From: Istiophorus platypterus
Taxonomy: Eukaryota > Chordata > Actinopteri > Istiophoriformes > Istiophoridae
DNA: 64,000 nucleotides
Assembly (NCBI GenBank): GCA_016859345.1
Contig: CM029119.1
Coordinates: 5,958,109 to 6,022,108 of the forward strand
Direction of reading: 5' to 3'
The notes beneath the pieces are model-generated. The model made no database searches and was not told the origin of the DNA. It worked only from the letters and a program-made list of their open reading frames with translations. The position numbers were made by a program, and so were the translations under genes. Below are positions 24,436-36,640 of this stretch, one piece after another. Within the stretch, counting starts at the first letter, position 1. Each line of letters starts with the position of its first letter.

Positions 24436-25089
24436 CCGTGGGCGAGCATGTGTTGATCCATGACTTCATAATTACCAGCTGCTCTCAGGGGAGCATCAGA
24501 GTGCCGCTGGTGACCTAAGCAGTGACCTCATCAGTGACATCACAGCTGATGGAGCTCCACTTCTGCTCCAAGGCAAAACAGGAAGCTATGATTGAGTAGA
24601 TGCGGGAGCACATGTATGTGTGTGTTCATAGCACCTGCGTGTGTGGGCTTACTTCTCCACTCATAGGTGTGTGTATGCATATTTAAACTCAGTGTAAGCA
24701 TCTTTGCACGCCACTGAGTGTAGACGTGCTTCCCTCGGGCTCTTTTCACACTGCAGCCCCCGGTTTGGTTTTTTATTTCCCTTCATATGACATCAGAATG
24801 AAGTTTTCTTACACGTATATGTGAGCAGTATAGGTGCCAATTCGCTCTGAGCCTGGACACCCGACAGTTGTGAGCCCCAATGGGGAAGTTCTACTTTGAT
24901 ATAACTGTACTGACAGAATGTCCTGACAGTCCCCTTCAGGTCGGGACAGTCTTTTTGTTTTGTTTTTTTTTCTGTAGCATTTGAAGTTGTTTATCTTGTT
25001 GTAATTTCCTTTCTGTTTTTACTGCACTGGGCATGAGCTTTCCTGATGAATATTCAGGTTACAACTGTGTGACAAAGAATAGCATGAAA

Positions 25090-25250
25090 TCAGCACTTTT
25101 ACGAAGCAAATATTCAAATATTGAAATGTTTGACTATTTGCTTAAAAGAATGACTAAAACTATTCTTTGATTGTCAAAACAGTTGCAGGTTACTTTTCTT
25201 TCAACCAACTAATCCGTTGATCAACTATATTGTTGCTGCTCTACGTTAGT
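25090..25250 (+). repeat. AT-rich dispersed repeat C, copy 1
   Basis: Words such as ATTCTTTGATTGTCAAAACA, GTTGCAGGTTACTTTTCTTT, CAACCAACTAATCCGTTGAT and CAACTATATTGTTGCTGCTC match the layout of a widespread teleost repeat whose ends carry GATTAATCGATTAATCG-like words. That comparison is from general knowledge, not from a search. Oppositely oriented material occurs at 26225-26470. It is strongly decayed. Confidence 0.5.
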
Positions 25251-25851
25251 GCAGCAGTAACAACAAGTCACTCTATGCTATGCCACACTGTCTCCATCCT
25301 GGTTTCTAAAGTATATTATCAACTGTATTAAGCACCCATATAAATTATGATAAAAATAATATATTCAGCACCAACATTTACAAAATATCTGGGCTGCCAA
25401 ACTAGAATTTGTCAGTTTTGCCAGGTCAATAATCACTTTGGTACAGCTTGACTGGGCAATGTAAGCATCAAAAGCACAAGCCAGTTTTAATAATTTGACT
25501 CATATCTGCAGATATTCAGCTGGAACTGAAAGACACATTTTGAGGCTCCCTTTGTTTTATTATTATATAACCGGCCAATGAATATTAGTGGGAAAATAGA
25601 ACCATAGTTTCAAAAGCAAATCTAATGTCTTTTGTCATTTATAATGTAATCTAATGTGTGTTTATAAATTCACAAGACGCTGGGGGGCACAGCCATCTGT
25701 GATGCACCTGAGGGGACGAGCTCAGTCCGGCAGGGAGCCGTCACGCCTCTGATGGGTCCCCCAGCAGGTCCTCACGATGCCCCTGATGACCAGCAGCCCT
25801 TTGAATCTGCTGTGAGCAGAAGAACTGCTGGAGGGTGGGGTCATGTGGTTG

Positions 25852-25871
25852 AGGTCAGAGGTCAGAAGTCA
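25852..25871 (+). promoter_or_regulatory. triple direct-repeat nuclear-receptor element (DR1-DR1)
   Basis: Three half-sites are spaced by exactly one base: AGGTCA, G, AGGTCA, G, AAGTCA. The first two form a perfect DR1, the arrangement bound by PPAR-RXR, HNF4 and COUP-TF type receptors. The third differs from consensus at one position and keeps the same 1-base spacing. A perfect DR1 is expected less than once in 64 kb by chance. It lies 65 bases upstream of the exon-like segment at 25936. Binding is inferred from sequence. Confidence 0.5.
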
Positions 25872-25935
25872 GGGCTCCAGCAGTGAGGCTCTGATTAAAC
25901 GGTGCCTTCATCTCTCTCTGATCCTGTCCTCTCAG

Positions 25936-26130
25936 TTGGACATCAAGAGAAGACGTCTGAAAGATGAGATGGCAGCTCGACACTTGCACAAGCTCATAGT
26001 GACCAATCTACTTGTGGCCATTTCAGCAACATGAACCCTGTCATTCTTTTCTTTATTTTTAAGGTTCATTTTAAGGCACATGTTTCTCCCGTCTTTATTT
26101 GCATGCAAGAATAAACTGTAGAATAATGGG
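25936..26130 (+). other. terminal-exon-like segment with AATAAA (not a confirmed exon)
   Basis: A pyrimidine-rich tract (CTTCATCTCTCTCTGATCCT followed by GTCCTCTCAG) ends at 25935 and forms a good 3' splice site. The next 32 codons are open to a TGA at 26032-26034. They begin with the basic, helix-prone stretch LDIKRRRLKDEMAAR and end in a hydrophobic stretch containing LIVTNLLVAI. AATAAA follows at 26110-26115 and is followed by GT-rich sequence, as at vertebrate polyadenylation sites. I do not recognise the protein. Acceptor, short ORF and poly-A signal together could also arise by chance. Confidence 0.22.
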
Positions 26131-26224
26131 AAACCCAGCAAAGGTCTGCAGCCAGATGTGAGCTGGGTATGTTGAAGAAACTGTCCTCGTGCTTTTATTT
26201 TACGGCATGACTTGGAAATTAGTT

Positions 26225-26470
26225 TTAAATAGGCCTGTAACAAATGATTATTTTCTTTATCTGTGGCTTATTTGCTCAATTAATCAATGGATCATTTATC
26301 TTGTAAAATGGCAGAGGGGGTGACATCTATCATGTTGAGAAAATGTCTTGTTTTGACTGATCAGCCATCCTAAGCCCAAAGCCATTCAGAGTAATTTGGC
26401 AGTTGTTCTTAAAAAAACTTAGAGTCTTCAGCCAGCTTCACTTTCTGTTGATCAAATAAACAATTACACT
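26225..26470 (-). repeat. AT-rich dispersed repeat C, copy 2 (opposite orientation)
   Basis: Begins GTAACAAATGATTATTTTCT, continues with CTCAATTAATCAATGGATCA and ends TTTCTGTTGATCAAATAAAC. These are degraded forms of the TAATCGATTAATCG/TCTGTTGATC ends seen in copy 1 and in the family as I know it from fish. The central part, containing AAGCCCAAAGCCATTCAGAG, also fits. It lies about 1 kb from copy 1. Confidence 0.5.
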
Positions 26471-27469
26471 CCATCTCCACAAGATAGACCTTTTTTTTCT
26501 CTACCATTTGTTTATTAAAGGCCATTAAACTATGATCCTTTGAATATGCATTAATAATGTTGTGCCATCTTTATTTCCCTCATATTGCCATGTGGCCATT
26601 TGCACCCCACATCACTGGTGAGTGTAGTTTTTGACATTTGCTTATTTCTTTGGCTCATGATACTGCACAGTACATGCCCTTTCAGATCGCTCAATCTTTA
26701 TCTACTCTTTCTGTTTTCAACTCTTTTTTTTCTCTACCTTGCCTTCCCACACCTCATTTCTCTTTGCCTTGGCATCTTGCCCTCTCCATTTTTCTCCTCC
26801 CCCCTGCCTCTGTCTGTATATTCTTTCATGGGTTCATATACTCTAGTTTTGGAGGCAGTGGGCTCTCGTTGGTCATTAATACCCGAGTTAAATGGTCTGT
26901 GACTCTTCCTGGTCTGGCGAGGAGGCTAAGATGTATAGTTGTAGTTGGTACTGTTCCTACCAGACTTCCCCAGCAACAGCAGGGTTGTAGCCTCAGAACT
27001 TGAACAGCTATTGCCCTGTTCACAGTATGTAAAAGCAAGAAGGTAGGGATGGATATGGGTGGGGAGGAAAAGAAGCGTGGTGACATGTATGTTTGAGAAA
27101 GGGACAGGAAAGCTACCTGAGTGAATGTGGTCTTTTCAGTTTAGGTGGTGTCCTGCCTGCCATCACACGGTGCATCACTGGTTCAAGCCTGGCTTGAACT
27201 GCTTCCCTCAGAGACACTGTGGTTTCAGAGATTTACACTTAGCATAATTATGGACTCCAAAGACGACATATTTACACGGACTTTGCATCTGAAGGAACCG
27301 TGGTCGTATTTGGCAGCGGGGCTGTGGCAATTACTGGTGTTTCCCAATGAAAAATTGCAATAAATTTGCTTCCACCTTCAGTAAACTTAGTCAAACTTTT
27401 GGGACAACAAATCAACTGACCGCTTCGCTTCCATCCGCAGGCCACCTAGGAGACGCAACCCCCCGCAAT

Positions 27470-27505
27470 TCCTCCACCTCCTCCTCTTCCTCCTCCTCCT
27501 CTCCC
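27470..27505. repeat. TCC-rich simple repeat
   Basis: Imperfect (TCC)n tract, encoding a chance poly-Ser run in one frame. Confidence 0.85.
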
Positions 27506-27995
27506 ATGAGGAGTCATTACGAAACAAAAACTCCTCTTGTTTTCTGCTCCTTCTCAACGCATTTCGTTTCCCAGTGCGAGCAACGGGTGCTCAGGTTCTG
27601 TGTGTCACCCCGGGTGTAGAGAAAAAAATCGCAGTGGAGGAGAGTATCCCTCATTAGCCGTCGTCATTCCTGATCAAAATAGCATTCTGCATCAAAAACC
27701 AAATTAAATATAAACTCAAGTAGTGGCGGCACCACCCACGATACGCACACACACCGACCTCCTTCAGTAAACAGACGAGGCTTTTAGCTGGGGCCCCGGT
27801 GGTCCGACCGTGGTCCCACCTCGCACCAGGACCATGCTGGCATCCGTTTGAAATCCAAACCTGTCCGAGGAGGGAGATGCTATGCCCTTTTCAGTCCTGG
27901 CTCTGGACCAGGAACCATAAATGTGGTCCCTAACCTGAGGTGGACAAATGGAGGGGAGGTAGGAGCTCCTGTAGGGGGGTAAAGGATGCAAGAGA

Positions 27996-28022
<27 letters not shown>
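27996..28022. repeat. TG microsatellite
   Basis: A (GT)n array of about 13 units with no interruption. Confidence 0.95.
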
Positions 28023-28027
<5 letters not shown>

Positions 28028-30587
28028 TGTGCACATATGACATGTGAGATATTAGGTGAAGGTTTGGGTAGAGAGGAGTTTTGAAGCCTAAGCTGGACAT
28101 ATCTTTTTTTAAAGGGGGTAATATATCTTATGTGGTGTGTTTAAAGAAAAAAAAAATCAGGATGCATCAGAGAGGAGTGAAAATCAACAGAAAAGCCTCC
28201 TTGGTCAGCTCACTTGGACTATGAAAGAAGCCATTCAAGGCCGCGGGTGGCGACAGGTCTGGCACATGGCTCGAGAAAAACGAAAACGATGCTCGATTTG
28301 AGGACCGCAGAGCAAAAACAGGGAAGCCAAAAAAGTTTTTCTGCAAACATTTTTAGGTTTTTTTTCTAGAACCCCCTACTCGTTTTTGGGGTTGGTGGGA
28401 GGTGTAGGGTGGTGGAATGACCTAGTCAGCAACTTTTTTTTGCCCTACTTTTTCCCCCCTGTTTATAATCTTTTATTGAACTTCCTTATCTTCATCCAAA
28501 GTTTAAAATCAAAATTGGCACCAGTTTTACATGAGGTAACTTCCATGAGCAGGACAATATCAAGTGAAAGCACTGAGATTCTTAGATATCACACCTTCAT
28601 TTATTCCTCCGCAGCCCGGGAGCAAAGCCATAACTTTCACTGGCTCTCGGTTTTTAAAAAAGGCAGCTACAATATACGTGGGAGGCTTTTTGTGAGCATG
28701 TGTGTGCACATGCATATCCCCATGCATACATATGTGACTGCGTAGGCATGGCCATCCATGCATTTTTTAGCAGGCAGACACCTGTGGCAAACAAAGATGG
28801 CCTTATATCCCCGCTGTGGGATGGCACTGTCATTCAGCAGAGACCCAGCTGCACAGCACTCACTCTGCCCTCCTATTTAGGCTCCGTGCCCATGAGACAG
28901 ATGAATGGTTGTCATGACTACAGAACATACCACCTACCCTCACCCCACCTTACGAGAAGTTTTCCACGATCTATATATGCAATCCATAAAAGGAACAATA
29001 CACAACCTCACAGAGCATGTAGCTCAGTGTTGTTTTATAAATTCATTATATAGGACTTCCATTGTACATGATCTGTGTCTTGCCTTATCTGTCTTATCTT
29101 AAGATTGATACAGGTCAAACAAAAACAAAGGAGCTGTCACACTGAGCATCAGGCCAAAACCCCCCACCTCTCTCCATCACTAACCTCCACACAACAGGCT
29201 CTTTATGGCAGGCACTTATGATAGTCAAACAGCTGCGTGTTTGTGTGTGGTGTGTGTGTAAGTGTGTGTGAGACAGAGGGGGCTTAAGCACAACTTGAAA
29301 GGTGACAAGTTTTATGGGTTTTTTTGTGTGTGATTTGAGTCAGTCTGTTGGATTCAGCTCTAAGCCTTTCTTGTTTCTGGTTTGGGCTGAGAAACAGTTT
29401 TGAAACACGTGGGGTAGATAAATGTGATTATCCCTTTTTATTTTAATAAAAATATATATATATATATTTCAGAATAAAATATTCTTATTTTATTTTTCGC
29501 TTGATAGCAACTCAAATTGTTTGATTCAATCCCTGGTGGAGTTTCCAAAGTTTCCAAAAAATAAGACCTTGTAAACAAAAGGCATATGCCCTGACCCTTC
29601 TCTTTCTGGTGCTCATTTAAGTACAAAACATGAGGAAATAGTTTAGTATGTCTGTACTTTCAGTCACTCAGTGTATCCAGCAAAGTCAATGGAAAAATTG
29701 CTCCAAAGCATTTGGCGTACATGTACTCAGCCTTAGCTAAGTAGTAAGAGCTTAAGACTAGTGTTTTACATTAGCATCCCACTTTTTAATATTGTTATGT
29801 ACATATCAAATTTTTATCATATGATACCCTTGAAGCCTGTATGATACTGCAAAAATATGCCTATAGGGACTTTTCTCTTTACATTTTAATTTACAATATG
29901 TTGTTCTCTGTTGTAGCTACTCAGTAGTGACTTCCTCTGTGTGATAATAGAAAGATGATAAGGACATTATGTTTTTGCTTCTTGTCCTAAGGCTCAAAAA
30001 AGGATCTCATTGGAACTGAAGAACACCCACAGCCAGGGCACTATCAATCCTTACTGTATCATGACTTGTCAACTCCCTCCTGCTGCTCACACTCACACCA
30101 CCAAACCTTGGCTGGGAACACCCCACAAAGCTGCAGTGATGGTCAAAAAATGTTTTCCTCCACTAGGAAAGGTTGAAGGTCTTATTTTCATCCATCTGTT
30201 TTTCTCTTACTGACTCATTTGGCTGAAATTTACAATATTAATATTTACAATTACTTTAAAAGTTCGGGGGATTAGACCTGGTGGTGGTCCAGATCTGGAT
30301 TTTCCACCATTGCACAATTTTTTTACTTTTGGACAGCTTTTTTGCAGCTTTTATCAACTGGTTATCAAGGCAGACATTTGAGGACTTCGAAGTTGCATTT
30401 ATAAGATTTTTGGTTGTACTGTGTTGAACCTGTGAGGCACATTTATAGACATTAAAACAGTTTTAAAATATAGTTAAATGTTCAGTATGGGCAAGGGGGT
30501 CATTTCTCATTTGAGTTGTTTTTGTTATTAGAATTCAAGCAATTTCTATCCCAGCACTGTGTATATCCCAACAAAATAAAACATTTC

Positions 30588-30690
30588 AGGGGCTGTGGAT
30601 CAGATGGTAGGGTGGGTCATCCACGGGGATGTTCATGGGGTTGGCGGTTTTATCTCCAGCTCAGGCTGTGCACACATTTTGATGCAAATA
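30588..30690 (+). repeat. tRNA-SINE-like repeat D, copy 1 (truncated)
   Basis: GGGGCTGTGGATCAGATGGT followed by AGGGTGGGTC resembles a tRNA A box in a 'GTGGCTCAGNTGGTAGAGCG' setting. About 45 bases later, TTGGCGGTTTTATCTCCAGC resembles a decayed B box (GGTTCGATCCC). The same layout is found at 59941-60115. The body ends near GTGCACACATTTTGATG. It is a fossil: the B box is mutated. Confidence 0.6.
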
Positions 30691-32602
30691 GGAAAGAGCC
30701 TTGTACTCTTAAGTAGAAAAATGTTTCCCTGTCCATGTAATGGTAGCAGTGGTCAAACATGCACATACAAAAAAACAACAACAAAGAGAAAAATACTGAT
30801 GCACAGACTCCACTCTTTCATTAATGTAGCATAAATTATATGGTCCTTCTCTCACATGTTTATTTTGATACAGATTCAATCAGCTTCAGACGTTTTTTTT
30901 TCTTTTTTCCTACTAGAAGCTGCAAGGTCCATTAAGATCTTTGTCCTCATTGTGATGAGATGCCACAGAAAAAAAGTTGGCCCCTAATGATGATGGCTTT
31001 ACAAATGAGGGTTCTATCCTTCACAAGCACTAGAGATGAGGTCTGGTTATTGTCAGCAAACTTTGAAGGATTTTTTTTTTTTCTGTTTTTTTTGTCAGTG
31101 CAATTGGAACAGAAGAAATGAAATGAAATTTTTAGGTGCAGTAAGTAGACTTTTTGAGCATATATAAATGGATCTATAACTTTAGCCATTCCATTAATGT
31201 CTCTTTGAACGTTTACACCAAATTGGTATCACTTTTAGTCCAGACAATTTTTTTTCTTGGATGTACTTCATAATACAGAAAAACAAAATCACTATACCAT
31301 TAAACAGAATAAATGTCTTTACCAACTGCAACTTGTAACCCGCCAAGAGCTAAAAGCAAAACTTTGTATTTTTCCAAGGAATTCTTCTTTGGGTTGGAAC
31401 TAAAATACAGTCAAAATGATACTTGCCCCACACAACTAAGTGCAACTTCACTGTGTTGCCTCCACCAACTCATTTAGCCCTGAAAGCTGCTCTCTCACCC
31501 AGATGTATGAAAGCTAAACAGAAGGCAAGTTGATGGAAGGTGGCTACAGCAAAAAGGTAAATTACAACACTTCATCACTAAATAATTGTTGGAACACTCC
31601 AAACATCACAGATTAACTAGAACTAACATTATAAGCATATACAAGGGACGATTTTTCCTTTAAACTGCATTATTTGACCTTCCATGTGTCACCTGGGCCA
31701 ACGTCATGCCGCTCGCTAACTCACAGCTACACCTTGGCACTTTGTTAATGGGGACAGAGAGAGTGATGGAAAGTGAGCGTTTTGGTAAAAGAGCAACACT
31801 GACAATGAAATTGGGTGTTTGAGAGTGATAAAATAGAAAAGGAGAGCGAGCAATCCATTAGGGCTAACCATTTCTGTTTGGAAAGTTCTCCCTGGCAGCA
31901 AATTCGTCCCAATCATCAAGCTCTAATGTAATCACTTTATGAGGCCAAGGCATAATGAATATAGTGTTTAGGTGTGTAGATCCAGTGCTGGGCCCTGGTC
32001 CTCTAGAGGGAAGTGTACATTTCTGTGGCATCCTGTATTTATTTGAAATACCCTCTGTCTGGTCTCGTAATACAGACATGGGCAAGTGGGCATAGAACCC
32101 CTTTTCTATTCCATCCATTTTCATGATGCGGTCTCGCATTAATGGCTCTCTCCATATGTTTTAAAGAAACAAAGCAGTAAAAGCTGCTCTGCTCTGCCTT
32201 CACTCAATTTGCCGCAGGTTTTAGAAAAAAAAAGCATACAATTTGTTTCCATTTTTAAGTTAAGGTATGCAATTTGTCTCCATTTTACTAGAGAGGTGTA
32301 TTTAGGTTGCATGAGTCTTGAGTCTTGGCCAGCATGTTGGTGTTCTTAAAAACTGTTCCCTTTGTACATGTTTGAACAGACGCAAGCCTGGGCAAAAAGG
32401 ATACAAGTGAGTGTTCAAGGTTTTGGATCTTGTGCCTGTCAGGGTGTGAAAACTCCCGAAAGAGCATTTACACCATCGTGGGACACCAACCCCCCCCAAC
32501 GACTGAACACACACCTGGGAAATTTCATTAATGTTAGCAGCTATTTAATGCACACTTACTACACCGGCTTTGAAGAACTGTGGAATAATTTAAGGCTTTT
32601 AA
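30691..32602. other. non-coding DNA, no gene seen
   Basis: AT-rich unique sequence with T runs near 30893 and 31070-31091. A motif-bearing stretch at 31870-32170 is listed separately. Confidence 0.55.
31870..32170. promoter_or_regulatory. candidate conserved non-coding element
   Basis: Repeat-free, compositionally even sequence containing TCTAATGTAATCACTTTATG, GGCATAATGAATATAGTG and TCGCATTAATGGCTC. One minus-strand frame is open for 91 codons across most of it (31864-32139), without recognisable similarity. I prefer a regulatory reading, but a coding one is not excluded. Alignment to other fish would decide. Confidence 0.22.
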
Positions 32603-32715
32603 AGCAATAATTCAAAATACTGGGAAATGTGCTTACTCACTTTCTTGCTGAGAATTAGACAAAAATACTCATACCACTCTTATATCTGTGTTAAATAGGG
32701 AGCTGGGGGCCAGAT
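32603..32715 (+). repeat. dispersed repeat E, copy 1
   Basis: Reads AAGCAATAATTCAAAATACT, GGGAAATGTGCTTACTCACT, TTCTTGCTGAGAATTAGACA, then ATACTCATACCACTCTTATA and GTTAAATAGGGAGCTGGGGG. This matches a repeat I know to be very common in teleosts (a 'GGAAATATGCTTATTCGCTTTCTTGC...GAGTTAGATGAGAAGATTGATACCACTCTCAT' type sequence). A second, complementary piece of the family is at 62005-62160. Confidence 0.65.
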
Positions 32716-35700
32716 GTGATTCATCTTTGCAAAAATACTGGAATATGGTGGAATCAGTGACATTTTACCGCTTCTTGCAAAAAACAACCACATGAGTGAG
32801 GTTCTCATGTCTCGGTCCTCTGATACCTAAAGGGCTGCTGAGATTGCAAGCGTTTTACCTATATCCATGCAGCCCGAAAACCAAATACACTAATATACAA
32901 CTGTGCTAAAAATGGGGTTAGACAGTGTCTATGTAAAAAGCCTTGAGGATTTGTTTTAGAGGAAAGGTCAGCACTACAGATGAGGTGGTGAGAGGATCAA
33001 CAAACACTGTGAGTCTCCCCTCGCACCTGCTGTAGGATGGCTTGCCTCCATGGGCTCCAGCTGATATAAAATTAGATCCTCCCCTGTCATCACCTTGCCC
33101 AGTGTACGTAGCATGTGTTTGTCTTCACAGGTATATGTATGCCAATGCATTTGTTTGCATATGTGCGTGCGCCAGTGCTGCATACATTTGTACCTGTGCA
33201 TGATTCAGGTGTCATGGTGCCAACACCTACAACGTCTCGTCCCAGATGTCACTCAGTTTGGCTCCTGTTTGTTTTCCACTTAATGCTTGTCTGAACGCAG
33301 CTGCTGTCCAGGCCCAAAGCGGCCACCTATCATTTGTACAGCATATTCAGGAGACGTCCCAGCATTCCTTGCTTCCAAGAGATAGCTTATATTAAGACGC
33401 AAATCTAGTGTCTTCATTTGTCTTCATTTCGTAGACATTGAAACCCCAACACTCATACACCTATACACACACAAAGCTTCCCCCAGCGTAATGCATGAAG
33501 TGTGCCTGTAAAGAGTACATGCCACATGGCAGTATTCATTTCGGACCAGACGAATTGTGGGCTAAGTTTATCACATAGACACACAGAAGCAGTTTGCGTG
33601 AGTCCGTGCGGATGCCTTCCTACCGTACCTGAGGGTGTGTCGAATCACTTTCACGCAGCGGGTTCAAGGGGCGTGGCAGATCATGTGAAACCCATTGAGC
33701 CATGCTCCAAGGCCGGTGTTCACATTGATTGGTGCTGACACCTGGCAAACGCTCTGGCGTTTTCACGTATGGGAGAACATCGACATGCAACTTCCTCCTG
33801 CGGTTTGGGTCGCTCCCAAAATGTCTTTCCATTACCTTTGAATGCCACACAGATGTTTTGGTGGATTTCGTGCTCCAACTCATAAAGGTTTAGGTTCGTT
33901 TGCCTTGTTGTGCTGTTTAGCTGGACTTATACGAGTTTTTTATTTGAGATCAGATTGCCATCTGTCTGGGGCTGTGGAACCTTTATAAACCTAACCATTG
34001 GATGAAGACAGTGTGGATGTGTGTGGAAGTCATGCCTATATAGTGTGTGTGTACAGTTAACCTGTATACTTTGCCAATATTGCAGTATGTTTGAAATATT
34101 GGTCATTCATACTGTAGAGGACAAGCATTAAAAGTTTCTGGAGATAATTTCAGAGCAGACAGATTCATGAGTGGACACTAGCATATAGTATATGCTGGAA
34201 ATACACAAAACGCAGAATTACATGGAAAAATCGTCCTTAGGGATGCTCACTTATTCATTGTGGTTATGCATAAAATACATTTTTTTTTAGCCTCAAGTTA
34301 ATCAAACTATTAACACAGAGTCACATGTTGATTAACATAAGAGATGTTATGTGATGTCTACCACTCAGAGATTTAACATTGAAAGGGCCGATATGCTGTA
34401 CTTGAGGGTGGTTGTGCACATAAAATTGTTACTATTACACTGGATGTTTGCCTATGCAGATGTGTTGATGTGCACATTTTTAATCAAACCCATCATCTGT
34501 AATTTACATCATATTAATCATTATTAATTCTTATGTCTACATAACACAAAAAGTACAATTTAACCTCGAGACTCAAACCAAAGTTCTGAGAAATCGCATG
34601 TATTTTTATTGTTCTGATCATATTCAGCAACTAGAAAAAAAATACGAAGAAGAACTTGATCTCTAATTTTGACATTTTGTTGACTTTCAAATCAAGAGCA
34701 ACACAAAATTGATAAAAAAAAAATAATCAGAAATTCCATTTAAAAGGTGAATGAATAGATAAAATAATTAAATCAAGCTTCTCTCTGTGTTTCTCACCAG
34801 TGCCCTACAGTGGGTACAGAGCATTCAAGTTTGCAAGAGTCTTATTATTAGAATTTGATGCTAGATTCAAGCTTCCCATCTTCATTACAGCAAGTATTGC
34901 TGGATTAAATTATTTTCTAAATACAGCAAAATCTAAAATGTTGTATTGGCAGAAAACTTATTGAACAAATCTTCCCCGGTACACACAAACCTTCTTCGTT
35001 GCTTGAATGAAATATGCTAGCAGGTTAAAAACTAGTAGCCCTCAATGAAACGCACTAGTTGAGATTATAATCCATGAATAGCCTTTTTCATAAAGAGATG
35101 ATGAAGGCACAGTGTTTCCTGACATTCTGTGGCCACAGAGGGGATGTAATGGATTATTTGACAGAGTTTGTGTGTGTGCACGTCAATGGACACCATCAAC
35201 TCACTATTTCTTCATTAATTCTGTGAGGAAAGAGGTCTGTTAAGATATAGAAGGGAGTATGGCTGTGGATTAAACGTTGACTGCTACTTGCCTGTCAGAT
35301 TTAATGTTACCACACTTCCTGTATTGCAGAACCCTCTGTGCTTGACTGTTGACCTGTCAAGCTTTGACCTGTGGTTTAGAACCTATGGAAATTGATGGAA
35401 ATTCTGGTCTGTCTATTTATATCGCTAAATGATAGTTAGTAGATGCAGGAAGTAAAGTAGAGTTTAGGTATGATTCACTGCTTGCATAGTGGATTTTCTT
35501 TAATCTCTTTATTTATTCAGGGAAGGTTTGGTTAGCATACACACTCGGTTTCACTGTGACTCATGGCCGTTCTACATGCAGGAGCTGCAAGTTTTTCTTT
35601 CTTACACTCTTAAAATTCCAAGGCTAAATCTTCAAGGACACCCACTTTGATGACAATTACTGAGATTTACGGTTCAGTATTCTCTTGTTGTGGTGATGGC

Positions 35701-36339
35701 TGATACTTCAAAAACCAAGCTTAAATATGAAAGTGAAACATTTGTGTGTAGTGGCTTTGCTAATTCAGCAACCATGTCCGGAGGTTCATAGGTTCACAGA
35801 AAGATGGTCTGCGCATAAAGTTAGTTAATATAAAATCCAGGCAAGAGAAAAACAGAAAAAGATTTATTTTCAAATTTACTGTACGATAGAGCTCTTTCAA
35901 ATAATCAGATTTAAATGAATGAGAAATAACATGTACTTCAGCAAAACTGATTTGAACACTACTTATGGTGCCTAATAGCCAACAGCATTGTAGAACTGAT
36001 GTTTTATATTGTCCCCTTGAGTGACAAGTTAACAGGTTCCTGCAAATTTTAAATTTTGGGCCATATAACTGCAAGGTTGTTGCATTTTACAGACTCTTCA
36101 GAAACTCTTATCTTCATGCATGATTTTGCATCTGCAATATCAAATCCAGAATGCCTCCACACATTATGTGTCTTCTGATTTGGTAGCACAACTATCTGTG
36201 AATAATTCCTAACCTAAACAACCATATAGGCTTGTTCCTACCGTCTGATACAACCTATAGGAGTGTTTCCTGTATTATCGACCCCACAGCGGCAGGAGAT
36301 AAGCCAGAGAAACTCTTGAAAGTCACTGTTGAAAGATAA
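32716..36339. other. non-coding DNA, no gene seen
   Basis: Unique AT-rich sequence. CTACAGTGGGTACAGAGCAT at about 34805-34824 recalls the terminal sequence of Tc1/mariner-type elements, but no partner terminus was found. Frames here are short and unrecognised. Confidence 0.55.
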
Positions 36340-36640
36340 ATAATTTCATGATGTGACAGTCTGGTTAGGTTTAGGCACAAAAACTATTTGGCTAGGCTCA
36401 GGGAAAGATCATAGTTGAGGTTTAAAAGACTTCTTTGTCAGGGCTAGAAGTCCTTCGTCACCAAGGTTACAATAATAAACATGTGGTTGAGGTTACTGGA
36501 CAATCCCGGTCATGGTAAAAAGAAAAAAGGGTTGACTATCAGCTTGAAACGGGACGTGAACAGCCTCCCATGTGGAGAGTACAGCGTTTTATCCAGCCAT
36601 CCATCCATCCATCCACCCTGACTACCTGCCTGGGCAGGTT
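36340..36640 (+). repeat. dispersed repeat F (GGTTAGGTTTAGGCA type)
   Basis: Contains CTGGTTAGGTTTAGGCACAA, AACTATTTGGCTAGGCTCAG, AAAGATCATAGTTGAGGTTT, then ACATGTGGTTGAGGTTACTG, GACAATCCCGGTCATGG, GGGTTGACTATCAGCTTGAA and ACGGGACGTGAACAGCC. I recognise this order from a highly repeated teleost sequence built on GGTTAGGTTTAGGCAA words. It ends next to a (CCAT)n tract at 36597-36616, which also belongs to the family's usual 3' side. Class is not asserted. Confidence 0.65.
36597..36616. repeat. (CCAT)n microsatellite
   Basis: About five CCAT units, at the end of repeat F. Confidence 0.9.

Larger units (their letters stand above)
20638..25089. other. non-coding DNA with simple repeats, no gene seen
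   Basis: Holds A19 (22651-22669), an imperfect CA tract (about 22735-22796), short CA near 23148-23163, A14 (23427-23440) and a TG/GTGAGA tract (about 24391-24435). A weak 'acttaagta...tacaagtactt' remnant at about 23980-24015 resembles a common fish repeat. The open frames around 23253-23707 overlap in two phases, are interrupted by homopolymers and have no recognisable similarity. Confidence 0.55.
26471..30587. other. non-coding DNA, no gene seen
   Basis: Contains a TCC-rich tract (27470-27505), TG microsatellites (27996-28022 and about 29237-29270), a short AT run (about 29452-29468) and a CATGCA-rich palindromic stretch near 28690-28765. Frames of 90-120 codons here lack similarity, start context or exon flanks that would support a gene. 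Confidence 0.55.

Noticed and set aside
26521..26617. Segment between an acceptor (TTATTAAAG) and a CACTG|GTGAGT donor
   Set aside because: All three frames contain early stop codons, so it is not a coding exon, and no non-coding transcript evidence is available.
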